Positions 1 to 7,923 of a stretch of 14,982 nucleotides of DNA are shown here, piece by piece. The first letter of the stretch is position 1. The number at the start of each line of letters is the position of its first letter. Position numbers and translations under genes: made by a program. Source of the DNA: Pseudomonadota bacterium (GTDB taxonomy: Bacteria > Pseudomonadota > Gammaproteobacteria > Burkholderiales > Methylophilaceae); the NCBI GenBank assembly GCA_023459535.1, contig JAEWTK010000212.1, positions 1 to 14,982 on the forward strand. Reading direction: 5' to 3'. The notes under the pieces were generated by a model, which saw nothing but the letters and a program-made list of their open reading frames with translations, ran no database searches and was not told the DNA's origin.

Positions 1-1077
1 GAGTACTGGGAGTACACTCATCGCATCTTCGAATGGCCGGACGGCGGTTATTCCAACATGATCCTGGATGATGGTGGTGATGCCACATTGTTGCTGCATC
101 TGGGCTCCAAGGCTGAGAAGGATGAAACCGTGCTGCACAATCCTGGCAGCGAGGAAGAGGTGTATCTGTTCAATGCCATCAAGGCCAAATTGAAGACCGA
201 TCCGACCTGGTATTCCACCCGCCTTTCCAAGATCAAGGGTGTGACCGAAGAGACCACTACGGGTGTCAATCGCCTGTATCAGATGCACAAGGAAGGACGC
301 CTGGCATTCCCCGCAATCAATGTTAACGATTCTGTGACCAAATCCAAGTTCGACAACCTTTACGGTTGTCGCGAGTCTCTGGTTGACGGCATCAAGCGTG
401 CAACCGATGTCATGGTTGCCGGCAAAGTGGCCGTTGTGGCCGGTTACGGCGATGTGGGCAAGGGTTCTGCTCAGGCGTTGCGAGCCCTGTCTGCACAAGT
501 CTGGGTGACCGAGATCGACCCGATCTGCGCCCTGCAAGCCGCAATGGAAGGTTACCGTGTGGTGACCATGGATTATGCCTGTGAACATGGCGACATCTTC
601 GTTACCGCGACCGGCAACTATCATGTCATTACCCATGAGCACATGGCCAGGATGAAAGATCAGGCCATTGTCTGCAACATTGGTCACTTCGACAATGAGA
701 TCGATGTCGCTTCACTGGAAAAATACCAGTGGGAAGAGATCAAGCCGCAGGTCGATCATGTGATTTTCCCTGACGGCAAGCGCATCATCCTGCTGGCCAA
801 GGGTCGTCTGGTCAATTTGGGCTGCGGTACCGGCCATCCGTCTTACGTGATGTCCAGCTCCTTTGCCAACCAGACCATTGCGCAGATCGAGCTGTTCAGC
901 CATAGCGAGAAGTATCCGGTCGGTGTCTACACGTTGCCCAAGCATCTGGACGAAAAGGTGGCGATTCTGCAGTTGAAGAAGCTCAACGCGCAGCTGACCC
1001 GTTTGAGCGACCAGCAGGCCGCCTATATCGGTGTGTCGGTCGAAGGTCCTTACAAACCGGATCATTACCGCTACTAA
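1..1077 (+). CDS. ahcY: S-adenosylhomocysteinase, 3' part (5' end outside window)
   Basis: Hydrolyses S-adenosylhomocysteine to adenosine and homocysteine in the cytosol, removing the product that inhibits methyltransferases. The reading frame is open from base 1, so this is the C-terminal 358 residues of a protein usually about 470 long. Fragment residues 23-27 read DDGGD. Residues 83-87 (EETTT) and the segment around K114 and D118 match the active site of the family. GYGDVGKG at 148-155 is the NAD-binding Rossmann loop, and the protein ends in the family signature HYRY. Residues about 45-85 hold the extra segment found in the long bacterial form of the enzyme. It is followed after 64 bases by a membrane protein and then metF, so it sits in a methionine-cycle cluster. 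Any SAH riboswitch would lie upstream, outside the window. Confidence 0.97.
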   Translation, partial: EYWEYTHRIFEWPDGGYSNMILDDGGDATLLLHLGSKAEKDETVLHNPGSEEEVYLFNAIKAKLKTDPTWYSTRLSKIKGVTEETTTGVNRLYQMHKEGRLAFPAINVNDSVTKSKFDNLYGCRESLVDGIKRATDVMVAGKVAVVAGYGDVGKGSAQALRALSAQVWVTEIDPICALQAAMEGYRVVTMDYACEHGDIFVTATGNYHVITHEHMARMKDQAIVCNIGHFDNEIDVASLEKYQWEEIKPQVDHVIFPDGKRIILLAKGRLVNLGCGTGHPSYVMSSSFANQTIAQIELFSHSEKYPVGVYTLPKHLDEKVAILQLKKLNAQLTRLSDQQAAYIGVSVEGPYKPDHYRY

Positions 1078-1088
1078 AACTGTATCAA

Positions 1089-1112
1089 CAGGCGTCCGCT
1101 GACAGGCGCCTG
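1089..1112 (+). other. Imperfect hairpin between ahcY and the membrane-protein gene
   Basis: Bases 1089-1096 can pair with 1105-1112 (8 pairs including one G-T wobble) around an 8-base loop. No T-run follows, so it is not a convincing intrinsic terminator. It could attenuate read-through or stabilise the ahcY 3' end, or be chance. Confidence 0.3.
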
Positions 1113-1141
1113 ATTTGCAGTAACAAGAGGGAGAGACTGTC

Positions 1142-1486
1142 ATGCTGCTATTGCTGATCTGGATACTGAACGCGCTGGCCTTGCTGGCAGTCGCCTACCT
1201 GATGCCTTCAATCGAGGTCGCTGGCTTTATGTCGGCACTGATCGCGGCCGCCGTGATCGGGCTGGTCAATGTCCTGATCAGGCCGGTACTGGTACTGCTG
1301 ACCTTGCCGGTCACCGTACTGACGCTGGGACTGTTTATCCTTGTGATCAACGGATTGTTGTTCTACTTCGTCGGGCATGTGCTGGAAGGCTTCCATGTGC
1401 AGTCGCTGCTTTCGGGCATCCTTGGAGCGATCCTCTACAGCATCATTTCCTGGTTGTTGATGTCATTAATCCCGGTCAATCAATAA
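1142..1486 (+). CDS. PF04020 (phage-holin-4-like) four-helix membrane protein
   Basis: A 114-residue, very hydrophobic protein with four predicted membrane helices, at about residues 3-20, 28-48, 52-78 and 88-110. The short conserved loop NVLIRPVLVLLTLPVTVLT between helices 2 and 3 is typical of PF04020, a family named after phage holins but widely found as chromosomal inner-membrane proteins of unknown function. The start is ATG with a GGGAG sequence 8 bases upstream. It lies between ahcY and metF on the same strand; from memory this placement recurs in betaproteobacteria, which argues for a housekeeping role rather than a prophage remnant. No lysis genes or other phage genes are nearby. Family assignment is fairly secure; function is unknown. 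Confidence 0.85.
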   Translation: MLLLLIWILNALALLAVAYLMPSIEVAGFMSALIAAAVIGLVNVLIRPVLVLLTLPVTVLTLGLFILVINGLLFYFVGHVLEGFHVQSLLSGILGAILYSIISWLLMSLIPVNQ

Positions 1487-1502
1487 GACCCATAACTACA
1501 AT

Positions 1503-2342
1503 ATGAGTGATCCTGTGATCAGTTTCGAGTTTTTCCCGCCGAAGACGGCGGAAGGCGTGAGCAAGTTGCGCGAAACGCGCAAGCAGCTGGCGCAACTGCA
1601 GCCCAAATTCTTTTCCGTGACCTTCGGTGCCGGCGGCTCCACGCGCGACCGCACCATGGACACGGTACTGGAGATCCAGGGCGAGGGCCATGAAGCGGCG
1701 CCGCATATTTCCTGTATTTCATCGAGCAAGCAGGAGATTGCTGAACTTCTGCAGGCCTACAAGGCGAAGAACATCCGCCATCTGGTTGCGCTGCGCGGTG
1801 ATTTGCCATCCGGCGAAGCGAGTGCCGGCGATTTCCGCTATGCCAATGAACTGGTGGCTTTCATTCGCGAGCAGACCGGTGACTGGTTCGAGATCGAAGT
1901 GGCGGCCTATCCCGAGTTCCATCCTGAAGCTAGCTCCGCCAGTGCCGACCTGAAGAACTTCAAGGCCAAGGTGGATGCGGGAGCCGATGCTGCCATTACG
2001 CAGTATTTCTACAATACGGATGCTTATTTCCGGTTTGTTGATCAGTGTCAGGCCTTGGGCATCGATATTCCCATCGTGCCCGGCGTCATGCCGATCTACA
2101 ACTACACCCAGCTGGCAAGATTCTCGTCAGTGTGCGGTGCGGATATTCCGCGCTGGCTGCGTCTGCGCCTGCAGGATTTTGGCGATGATCTGCCATCCTT
2201 GCGTTCATTCGGTATGGATGTGGTGACGGAATTGTCGGAAAGACTGATTACGGGCGGAGCGCCCGGATTGCATTTTTATACGCTGAATCAGGCAGGCATT
2301 ATCTCCACTATCATGCAGAGACTCTCCCTGCCTGCCAAGTAA
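1503..2342 (+). CDS. metF: Methylenetetrahydrofolate reductase
   Basis: Reduces 5,10-methylenetetrahydrofolate to 5-methyltetrahydrofolate using FAD and NADH, supplying methyl groups for methionine synthesis. The 279-residue length fits bacterial MetF. E9 in the N-terminal SFEFFPP motif corresponds to the catalytic glutamate (Glu28 in E. coli). RGDLP with D100 matches the FAD-side aspartate (Asp120), and the AAITQYFYN strand carries the folate-binding glutamine. The ATG start places the SFEFFPP motif at the usual distance from the N-terminus, but no good Shine-Dalgarno sequence precedes it. It begins 16 bases after the membrane-protein gene, so it is probably co-transcribed with ahcY, and its stop is 14 bases from the converging smg stop. 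Confidence 0.97.
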   Translation: MSDPVISFEFFPPKTAEGVSKLRETRKQLAQLQPKFFSVTFGAGGSTRDRTMDTVLEIQGEGHEAAPHISCISSSKQEIAELLQAYKAKNIRHLVALRGDLPSGEASAGDFRYANELVAFIREQTGDWFEIEVAAYPEFHPEASSASADLKNFKAKVDAGADAAITQYFYNTDAYFRFVDQCQALGIDIPIVPGVMPIYNYTQLARFSSVCGADIPRWLRLRLQDFGDDLPSLRSFGMDVVTELSERLITGGAPGLHFYTLNQAGIISTIMQRLSLPAK

Positions 2343-2356
2343 TACCGTGCCGATCG

Positions 2357-2812
2357 TTAGTGTACGGTCGGCCGGTTGTCGCCGAACATGGCATCTTCGA
2401 CGAACAGGTAGTCATTGGCCTTGCCTTGGTTCCACAAGGCCATCAGCACGATCCAGCGCGTTTCGTCGATGCTGACTTCGGGTTGTGACAGTGCCATGGC
2501 GCGGTCAATGACCAGCTCTCGCTGGGCGGAATCCAGCACCTTGGCTTGTTCGAGAAACATGATGAAACTCAGGCTTTCCGAGCTGATCTTCTTGATTTCA
2601 GTCTCTCCGTAGACACGCATGCCGAGGCTGTGCGTGGCAGAGATTGCAGAGAGGTTGGACATTTCTTCGAGTTTTGAAAACCAGTCGAACGCACCGTTGA
2701 TATCTTCCTGGTCGAAGCCTGCGGCGAAGAGTTCATTGGCGAGTGTATTCTGGTCGGGACGGATATTTGCTTCAAAGTAATTTTCGAACATGTAGACCAG
2801 GACTTCGAACAT
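2357..2812 (-). CDS. smg: Smg family protein (DUF494)
   Basis: A 151-residue acidic protein beginning MFEVLVYMFENYFEA, the recognisable N-terminus of the Smg/DUF494 family. Smg is encoded beside dprA in many beta- and gammaproteobacteria; its molecular function is not established. I chose the ATG at 2812 rather than the in-frame TTG at 2824 because GGGGGA (2817-2822) lies just upstream and the family begins at this methionine. The region is mostly helical, rich in Asp/Glu, with no signal peptide or membrane segment. The start is 27 bases downstream of the dprA stop, consistent with an operon. In many relatives topA follows smg; here the next gene is metF, converging from the other strand. Confidence 0.9.
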   Translation of the reverse strand: MFEVLVYMFENYFEANIRPDQNTLANELFAAGFDQEDINGAFDWFSKLEEMSNLSAISATHSLGMRVYGETEIKKISSESLSFIMFLEQAKVLDSAQRELVIDRAMALSQPEVSIDETRWIVLMALWNQGKANDYLFVEDAMFGDNRPTVH

Positions 2813-2839
2813 ATATTCCCCCAAGTGATGAAAGCGGAA

Positions 2840-3931
2840 TCAGGCGAGGCGCTGGTATCGACCCCCGGGTAGCGATGCAACCTTGCTTTCGAGTTCCAGC
2901 ATCAACAGCATGGCCGAAAGGTTATCGCTCGTCAAGCCGCTGCGTTCCAGTAGTGCTTCCATCGTGATAGGCTCAAATCCCATGGAAGCCAATAGGGGAT
3001 TGGCTTCCGGAGGAGTTTGCGATTCTGTGTAAATATTTTCTCTAGTGATTACGCCGAGCTCATCCACAATATCTTGTATGTTGTCGACCAGTTTGGCACC
3101 CTGTTTGATCAGTTGGTGACAGCCCTTGGAAACCGGCGAATGGATGGAGCCGGGGATGGCGAAAACCTCGCGTCCCTGCTCGGCGGCGAGACGTGCCGTG
3201 ATCAATGAGCCGCTCTGCACGTTGGCTTCGACCACGAGGCAGCCCATGGCCAGGCCACTGATGATACGATTCCTGCGCGGGAAGTTCTGCGCTCTGGAAG
3301 GCGTGCCCAGTGGGAACTCGGACAGTATTAGACCCCGCTCGGCGATCTGATGGGCAAGCTCGCGATGCCGTGAAGGGTAGACGATGTCCAGCCCGGTGCC
3401 GACGACGGCAATGGTCGCGCCGGTTGCTTTTAGGGCACCGCGATGCGCGGCACCATCAATGCCCAGCGCCATGCCGCTGATGATGGTGTAGCCGTGATTG
3501 GCCAGTGCTTGTGAAAAGTCTTCGGCATTTTTCTCTCCCTGTGGGCTGGCGTTGCGACTGCCGACGACGGCAATGCCGGGCGTGTTAAGCCATTGCTTTT
3601 GACCTTTGGCATAGAGTAGCGGCGGCGGATCGGGGATCTCCAGCAGGGCTTTCGGATATTCTGCGTCGGCAAGAGTAATCAGGTGGTTTTGATCGGACTT
3701 CAGCCAGTCGAGCGTGGCTTCAGATGAGGCGGTGTCTGGACCAGTGCTGATCGTTTCCGCGATTTTATCGGTGACGATCTGGCGCAGTTGGGAATAGGAG
3801 GCGTCAAATATTGATTTTGGCTCACCAAAAGCCTTGAGCAATTGGCAAATGCCCTGATTGCCCAAGCCGTGGATGTTGCAAAGTGCGATCCATAGCGCCA
3901 GCTCTTGTCTGACGCTGTCATTCAGTTGCAT
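2840..3931 (-). CDS. dprA: DNA-processing protein DprA (Smf)
   Basis: DprA binds incoming single-stranded DNA during natural transformation and loads RecA on it; it acts in the cytoplasm. The protein has 363 residues. An N-terminal helical region with a helix-hairpin-helix-like segment (about 10-60) precedes the Rossmann-like DprA core (about 80-290). Landmarks in the core are VVGSRNAS (122-129), SGMALGIDGAAHRGAL (152-167), the FPRRNRIISGL segment (217-227) and SGSLITARLA (240-249). A C-terminal winged-helix domain (about 315-363) ends the protein. Its ATG lies 2 bases after the stop of the LysM gene and has no Shine-Dalgarno sequence, so translation is probably coupled to that gene. Presence of dprA alone does not prove competence. 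Confidence 0.96.
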   Translation of the reverse strand: MQLNDSVRQELALWIALCNIHGLGNQGICQLLKAFGEPKSIFDASYSQLRQIVTDKIAETISTGPDTASSEATLDWLKSDQNHLITLADAEYPKALLEIPDPPPLLYAKGQKQWLNTPGIAVVGSRNASPQGEKNAEDFSQALANHGYTIISGMALGIDGAAHRGALKATGATIAVVGTGLDIVYPSRHRELAHQIAERGLILSEFPLGTPSRAQNFPRRNRIISGLAMGCLVVEANVQSGSLITARLAAEQGREVFAIPGSIHSPVSKGCHQLIKQGAKLVDNIQDIVDELGVITRENIYTESQTPPEANPLLASMGFEPITMEALLERSGLTSDNLSAMLLMLELESKVASLPGGRYQRLA

Positions 3932-3933
3932 GG

Positions 3934-4986
3934 TCAGGGGGTTTGCACGATATCCAGCGCGTTGACCGGCTCGGAGGCCTGCATGATGAGGCCGTAGGAG
4001 ATGCGATCAAAAGTACGGAATACCATCAGCAGGCCGACACGTTCGTTGGGCAGTTTGATATTTTCCGGTACTGTGGTTTTGTCGTCCTCATCCTTGGCTT
4101 TCTGATAGCCCGGGTTCTTCACCAGGTTGCCTTCGCGATAGATCGCCAGTACATGACCGGGCTCCATGCCTTCTTTGCTGCCGCGGTTGATACTGACGAT
4201 GGAATTGCGGCCGGCTTCGTTGACCGAACCGTAGATGGAAAGAATCTGACCTTGAATCTGGCTGTCCGGTGCACAGGGAACGAAACTCTTGCTTAATTCA
4301 TCGGGGGCGATCACCAGCTTGTCGCCCTTGAAGATTTCCTGATTGGCTTTGGCGATTTCGGCGGTGGCCGGTGCGCCGTAGCGGATGATGTTGGTGGTGC
4401 CAAGATGGATAGCTTCGGTGCCCAGGACTTCCTTGGTGACCGGGTCGGTGAAGACCTTGCCGGTACGGTAGACGTTCCAGAAGCGACCTTGCTCTTCGCC
4501 AATCTTGTCGATATAGATGCGCACACCCTGGCTCAGTACCACGCGGTTTTCCTGGGCGCCGACGATTGCCGGGGCGTTGTCCAGCTCGTCGTTTTCGATG
4601 ATCAAGGGCTGGCTGAGGAAAGGTTCGATGATGTTGGGCGCGATGGTGGCGACCGCCTCTTTCTCAAGTTCCTCGATGCGGATACCCGGTTCCAGCGTCA
4701 CGGTCTCACGCAGCAGGCGCAGTCGTGGATCGCCGCCACTGAGGTCGAGCACGACCACATCACCCGGATAGATCAGATGCGGATTCTTGATCTGTTCGCG
4801 GTTCATCTTCCAGACCTTGGGCCAGAGCCATGGATCCTTGAGGAATTTGGCCGAGATGTCCCATAAGGTGTCGCCCTTGACGACGACATGGCGGTCGGGA
4901 TGATCGGGCTGGAGTTGCACATCCTGCGCTACAGCGTTCATTGCCGCACAAGCAAGCAAGAGCAGCGTTATAATGTGTCTGTACAT
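3934..4986 (-). CDS. Secreted LysM-domain protein
   Basis: A 350-residue exported protein. Residues 1-20 form a signal peptide (MYRH, a leucine-rich core, then AVA before Q21). A LysM domain follows at about 33-80, with VKGDTLWDISAKFLKDPWLWP near its start and LIYPGDVVVL near its end; LysM binds peptidoglycan. The rest (about 85-350) is a beta-rich region of unknown fold, conserved in this family upstream of dprA in betaproteobacteria. I chose the ATG at 4986 over upstream in-frame codons because it gives an uninterrupted signal peptide; a weak GAGG lies 11 bases upstream. The gene is divergent from def and probably the first gene of the LysM-dprA-smg operon. The likely location is the periplasm or outer-membrane face, attached to cell wall; the exact role is unknown. 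Confidence 0.9.
   Translation of the reverse strand: MYRHIITLLLLACAAMNAVAQDVQLQPDHPDRHVVVKGDTLWDISAKFLKDPWLWPKVWKMNREQIKNPHLIYPGDVVVLDLSGGDPRLRLLRETVTLEPGIRIEELEKEAVATIAPNIIEPFLSQPLIIENDELDNAPAIVGAQENRVVLSQGVRIYIDKIGEEQGRFWNVYRTGKVFTDPVTKEVLGTEAIHLGTTNIIRYGAPATAEIAKANQEIFKGDKLVIAPDELSKSFVPCAPDSQIQGQILSIYGSVNEAGRNSIVSINRGSKEGMEPGHVLAIYREGNLVKNPGYQKAKDEDDKTTVPENIKLPNERVGLLMVFRTFDRISYGLIMQASEPVNALDIVQTP
4969..4974 (+). promoter_or_regulatory. Candidate -10 box for the def operon
   Basis: A perfect TATAAT on the plus strand, inside the signal-peptide codons of the divergent LysM gene. The only nearby -35-like element, TTGCCG at 4941-4946, is 22 bases away, longer than the usual 16-18, so the call is weak. 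If used, transcription would start near 4981 and give def a leader of about 120 bases containing the hairpin at 5018-5033. Confidence 0.3.
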
Positions 4987-5017
4987 AATTTTTTTAGCCT
5001 CAGTATTTGAATGCACA

Positions 5018-5033
5018 AGATGTGCGAACATCT
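5018..5033. other. 6-bp hairpin in the LysM/def divergent region
   Basis: AGATGT and ACATCT form a perfect 6-bp stem around the tetraloop GCGA, which is a GNRA loop when read as plus-strand RNA. It lies in the 116-base gap between the divergent LysM and def genes. It could be an RNA element in a def leader, a protein-binding dyad, or chance. Confidence 0.35.
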
Positions 5034-5102
5034 GAAAGCGGATGGAACTCCCGCGAATTTGCATTAAATTCTGCATGTAATTCATTCAACAATCAAGCTT
5101 TT

Positions 5103-5606
5103 ATGGCAATTTTAGACATCTTGAATTATCCCGACCCGCGGCTTTATACCGTCGCCAAGCCTGTGAAGGAGGTCGATGCCACGATCCGCCGTCTGATCGA
5201 CGACATGGCGGAGACCATGTATGCCGCGCCCGGCATAGGTCTGGCAGCGACCCAGGTCAATGTGCATCAGCAGGTCATCGTCATCGATATCAGCGAAGAC
5301 AAGCAGAACCTTCAGGTCTTCATCAATCCAAAACTGGTCAGCAAGACCGGTTCGCAGGACTATGAAGAAGGTTGTTTGTCGGTGCCCGGGATTTATGACA
5401 CGGTGACGCGGGCTGAAAAGATCACGGTCGAGGCGCTGGATCGCAATGGCAAGCCATTCACGCTGGAAGCCGAGGGGTTACTGGCGGTCTGCATCCAGCA
5501 TGAGATAGATCATCTGCTGGGCAAGGTGTTCGTCGATTACCTTTCTCAACTCAAGCAGATACGCATCAAGAACAAGATGAAAAAACGTCAGCGTGAGCAC
5601 GTCTGA
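5103..5606 (+). CDS. def: Peptide deformylase
   Basis: Removes the formyl group from the N-terminal methionine of nascent proteins using an active-site metal, usually Fe2+. The protein has 167 residues, the normal length. All three deformylase motifs are present: GIGLAATQ (44-51), EGCLS (89-93) with metal ligand C91, and HEIDH (133-137) with ligands H133 and H137 and catalytic E134. The C-terminal tail is lysine/arginine-rich, as is common. The ATG at 5103 gives the standard MAILDIL beginning; the frame is open further upstream but that extension does not resemble the family. No Shine-Dalgarno sequence precedes the ATG. It is followed by fmt after 25 bases, pairing the deformylase with the formyltransferase whose product it processes. 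Confidence 0.98.
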   Translation: MAILDILNYPDPRLYTVAKPVKEVDATIRRLIDDMAETMYAAPGIGLAATQVNVHQQVIVIDISEDKQNLQVFINPKLVSKTGSQDYEEGCLSVPGIYDTVTRAEKITVEALDRNGKPFTLEAEGLLAVCIQHEIDHLLGKVFVDYLSQLKQIRIKNKMKKRQREHV

Positions 5607-5631
5607 TCCATCACGCCATTAAAGTCATTCT

Positions 5632-6570
5632 ATGAAAATCATTTTTGCCGGAACACCGGAATTCGCCGTGCCTGCCTTGCAGGCGCTGATCGAGGCAGGC
5701 CATCAGGTCTCGCTGGTATTGACCCAGCCGGATCGTCCTTCCGGTCGCGGTATGAAATTGAAGGCCAGTCCGGTCAAGCAGCTCGCTGTTGCCAGCGGGA
5801 TCGAGGTGTTTCAGCCGGAAACCCTGAAAGAGGCCGATGTGCAGGCGCGCATCGCGGCTGAAAATGCGGATGTCATGATCGTGGCGGCGTATGGCCTGAT
5901 CATTCCGACTAGCGTACTCAATATGCCGCGATACAGCTGTTACAACATCCATGCTTCATTGCTGCCGCGCTGGCGCGGTGCTGCGCCGATACAGCGTGCG
6001 CTGCTGGCTGGCGACAGCGAAACCGGCGTGACCATCATGGAAGTGGTGCCGGCGCTGGATGCCGGCGCCATGGTCAGCCGCGGCGTGTTGCCGATCACCG
6101 GGCGCGATACGGCGCAGACCTTGCATGACGGTCTGGCAAACATCGGCGCTAGGCTGATGGTCGAGGCCATGCAGCAACTGGAGAAGGATGGCAAACTTGT
6201 CGCGACGCCGCAGGATGAGTCACTGGTGACCTACGCGCACAAGCTGGAAAAGTCCGAGGCCGCCCTCGATTGGAGTCGGTCGGCACAGGCGTTATCGCGT
6301 CAGGTGCGTGCATTCAATCCTTTTCCGGTTGCTCATACGACGCTGAACGGCGAAGTCTGCCGTATCTGGATGGCTACCGATTTGCCTGGTCAGGCCGAAG
6401 CCGGGAAAATTGTCGATATCACGGATGGCATTCAGGTCGGTTGCGGCGAAGGTATTCTGCGTATTGAGGAGTTGCAGATGCCGGGCGGTAAACGCCTTAC
6501 GGCAAAAGAGTTTCTACAAGGCCATTCACTAAAAGCCGGGCAATTTCTCGGCGAGAGCAAGGCGACCTGA
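5632..6570 (+). CDS. fmt: Methionyl-tRNA formyltransferase
   Basis: Transfers a formyl group from 10-formyltetrahydrofolate to initiator methionyl-tRNA. The protein has 312 residues, typical for the family. The N-terminal catalytic domain starts MKIIFAGTPEFAVP. The variable loop that contacts the tRNA acceptor stem is visible as PSGRGMKLKASPVK (36-49). The catalytic triad is N105, H107 and D143, and SLLPRWRGAAPIQ (109-121) is the family signature. A C-terminal beta-barrel tRNA-binding domain occupies about 208-305. No clear Shine-Dalgarno sequence precedes the ATG. The gene lies between def and rsmB in the order widespread in proteobacteria. Its stop codon overlaps by one base (TGATG) the start of a 27-codon reading frame that leads to rsmB. 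Confidence 0.98.
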   Translation: MKIIFAGTPEFAVPALQALIEAGHQVSLVLTQPDRPSGRGMKLKASPVKQLAVASGIEVFQPETLKEADVQARIAAENADVMIVAAYGLIIPTSVLNMPRYSCYNIHASLLPRWRGAAPIQRALLAGDSETGVTIMEVVPALDAGAMVSRGVLPITGRDTAQTLHDGLANIGARLMVEAMQQLEKDGKLVATPQDESLVTYAHKLEKSEAALDWSRSAQALSRQVRAFNPFPVAHTTLNGEVCRIWMATDLPGQAEAGKIVDITDGIQVGCGEGILRIEELQMPGGKRLTAKEFLQGHSLKAGQFLGESKAT

Positions 6571-6588
6571 TGCTGTCGAATTCGCAAG

Positions 6589-6618
6589 TTATATCCATGG
6601 CTTTTATATCCATGACCT
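6589..6618 (+). repeat. Two tandem 15-base units between fmt and rsmB
   Basis: Bases 6589-6603 and 6604-6618 match at 13 of 15 positions; the first 11 (TTATATCCATG) are identical. The duplication is in multiples of codons for the small frame 6570-6656. It lies in the 87-base fmt-rsmB gap. Confidence 0.7.
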
Positions 6619-6657
6619 CAAGCCGTTACGGCATGTTTTTGACTGAGGCCAGCTAGG

Positions 6658-7923
6658 TTGCGCGTCGCTCAACGATTGGCAGCGGATGCCGTTGGTCAGG
6701 TGTTGGCCGGGCGTAATCTGACCGGCGTGCTGGAACTGCTGTTCAGAACGCACCCCAACATCACACCGCAGCAACGTGCAGTCACCCAGGACCTGAGCTA
6801 CGGCACGCTGCGCTTCTATGGCCGTATCGAATCAGTGCTGGCACAGTTGCTGGAAAAGCCGCTGACGCATGAAGGCGTGCAGCATTTGCTGCTGGTGGCG
6901 CTCTACCAGCTGCTTTACGACAAAGCCAGTGCTCACACCGTCGTCAACCAAGCGGTCGAGGCGGCTGTCAGCTTCAGACAGCGCTGGGCCAAGGGCTTGG
7001 TCAACGCCGTGCTGCGCAACTACTTGCGCCGTGCTGAAACGCTGGCAAAAACCGATGTGCAGAATGAAGTAGCCACGTACTCCTATCCGCAATGGTGGAT
7101 AGACAAACTCAAACTGCAATATCCGCAAGCGTGGCAATCCATCCTCGAGGCGGGCAATATACATCCGCCGATGTCATTGCGTATCAATCTTAAAAAGACC
7201 ACGCCGCAGGATTACAGCGCGGCTTTGAACCAATTGCAGATTGCACATGAACTGCTCGGTCGCCAAGCCGTCATCCTGAGCAAGCCGGTACCTGTCGATC
7301 AGTTGCCCGGATTCCAGGAGGGTGTGGTTTCGGTGCAGGACTACGGTGCGCAGTTCGCCGCGGAATTGTTGGATGTTTATGCCGACATGCGTGTGCTCGA
7401 TGCCTGTTGCGCGCCCGGTGGCAAGACCAGTCATATACTGGAACTGGCGGATGTGGAGATGCTGGCACTCGACCATGATGCAGAGCGTTTGCAGCGCGTG
7501 CAGAGCAATCTGGACCGTCTGCAGTTGCGTGCAAGGCTGCAGGCCGGCGATGCTGCTGATCCGGCAAGCTGGTGGGATGGCGTAGCGTTCGACCGTATTC
7601 TGGCCGATGTGCCCTGCACGGCATCGGGCATCGTGCGGCGCCATGTGGACATCAAATGGCTGCGGCGCGAGGAGGATGTGCAGGCATTCGCCGCACAGCA
7701 GGCTGCGATTTTGCGCAGTTTGTGGCAGCTATTGGCAAAGGGTGGTAAATTGCTCTACGCGACGTGTTCGATTTTTCATGAGGAAAATCAAGGTCAAATC
7801 GATCAATTTCTGGAGCAAACTCAGGATGCCACCCAGCTGGTGCTGACGCATCCTCAAGATGGACAGCTTATACCCTGTGCACAACATGACGGCTTTTTTT
7901 ACGCGCTATTACAAAAAGACTAA
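6658..7923 (+). CDS. rsmB: 16S rRNA (cytosine(967)-C5)-methyltransferase
   Basis: Methylates C967 of 16S rRNA using S-adenosylmethionine. The protein has 421 residues. An N-terminal NusB-like RNA-binding domain (about 5-130, with SYGTLRFYGRI at 47-57) is followed by the Rossmann methyltransferase domain. The SAM-binding motif DACCAPGGKTSHI is at 248-260. The two catalytic cysteines are C320 in ADVPCTASG and C370 in YATCSIF. No ATG exists in this frame after the stop at 6640-6642, so the start is taken as TTG at 6658, with GAGG (6645-6648) 9 bases upstream. This leaves few residues before the conserved AQRLAADAV, matching relatives. CTG at 6643 is a less likely alternative. The 3' end overlaps the next gene. 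Confidence 0.95.
   Translation: MRVAQRLAADAVGQVLAGRNLTGVLELLFRTHPNITPQQRAVTQDLSYGTLRFYGRIESVLAQLLEKPLTHEGVQHLLLVALYQLLYDKASAHTVVNQAVEAAVSFRQRWAKGLVNAVLRNYLRRAETLAKTDVQNEVATYSYPQWWIDKLKLQYPQAWQSILEAGNIHPPMSLRINLKKTTPQDYSAALNQLQIAHELLGRQAVILSKPVPVDQLPGFQEGVVSVQDYGAQFAAELLDVYADMRVLDACCAPGGKTSHILELADVEMLALDHDAERLQRVQSNLDRLQLRARLQAGDAADPASWWDGVAFDRILADVPCTASGIVRRHVDIKWLRREEDVQAFAAQQAAILRSLWQLLAKGGKLLYATCSIFHEENQGQIDQFLEQTQDATQLVLTHPQDGQLIPCAQHDGFFYALLQKD

Noticed and set aside
1142..1486. Prophage remnant suggested by the holin-like family name
   Set aside because: No other phage genes, attachment sites or composition break are seen, and the gene sits inside a conserved ahcY-metF cluster.
2343..2369. 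Possible terminator between converging metF and smg
   Set aside because: Only a 5-bp stem with a large loop can be drawn and no T-tract follows on either strand.
5007..5102. N-terminal extension of def from the upstream in-frame TTG
   Set aside because: The extra 32 residues do not resemble any deformylase, and the standard MAILDIL start lies at 5103.
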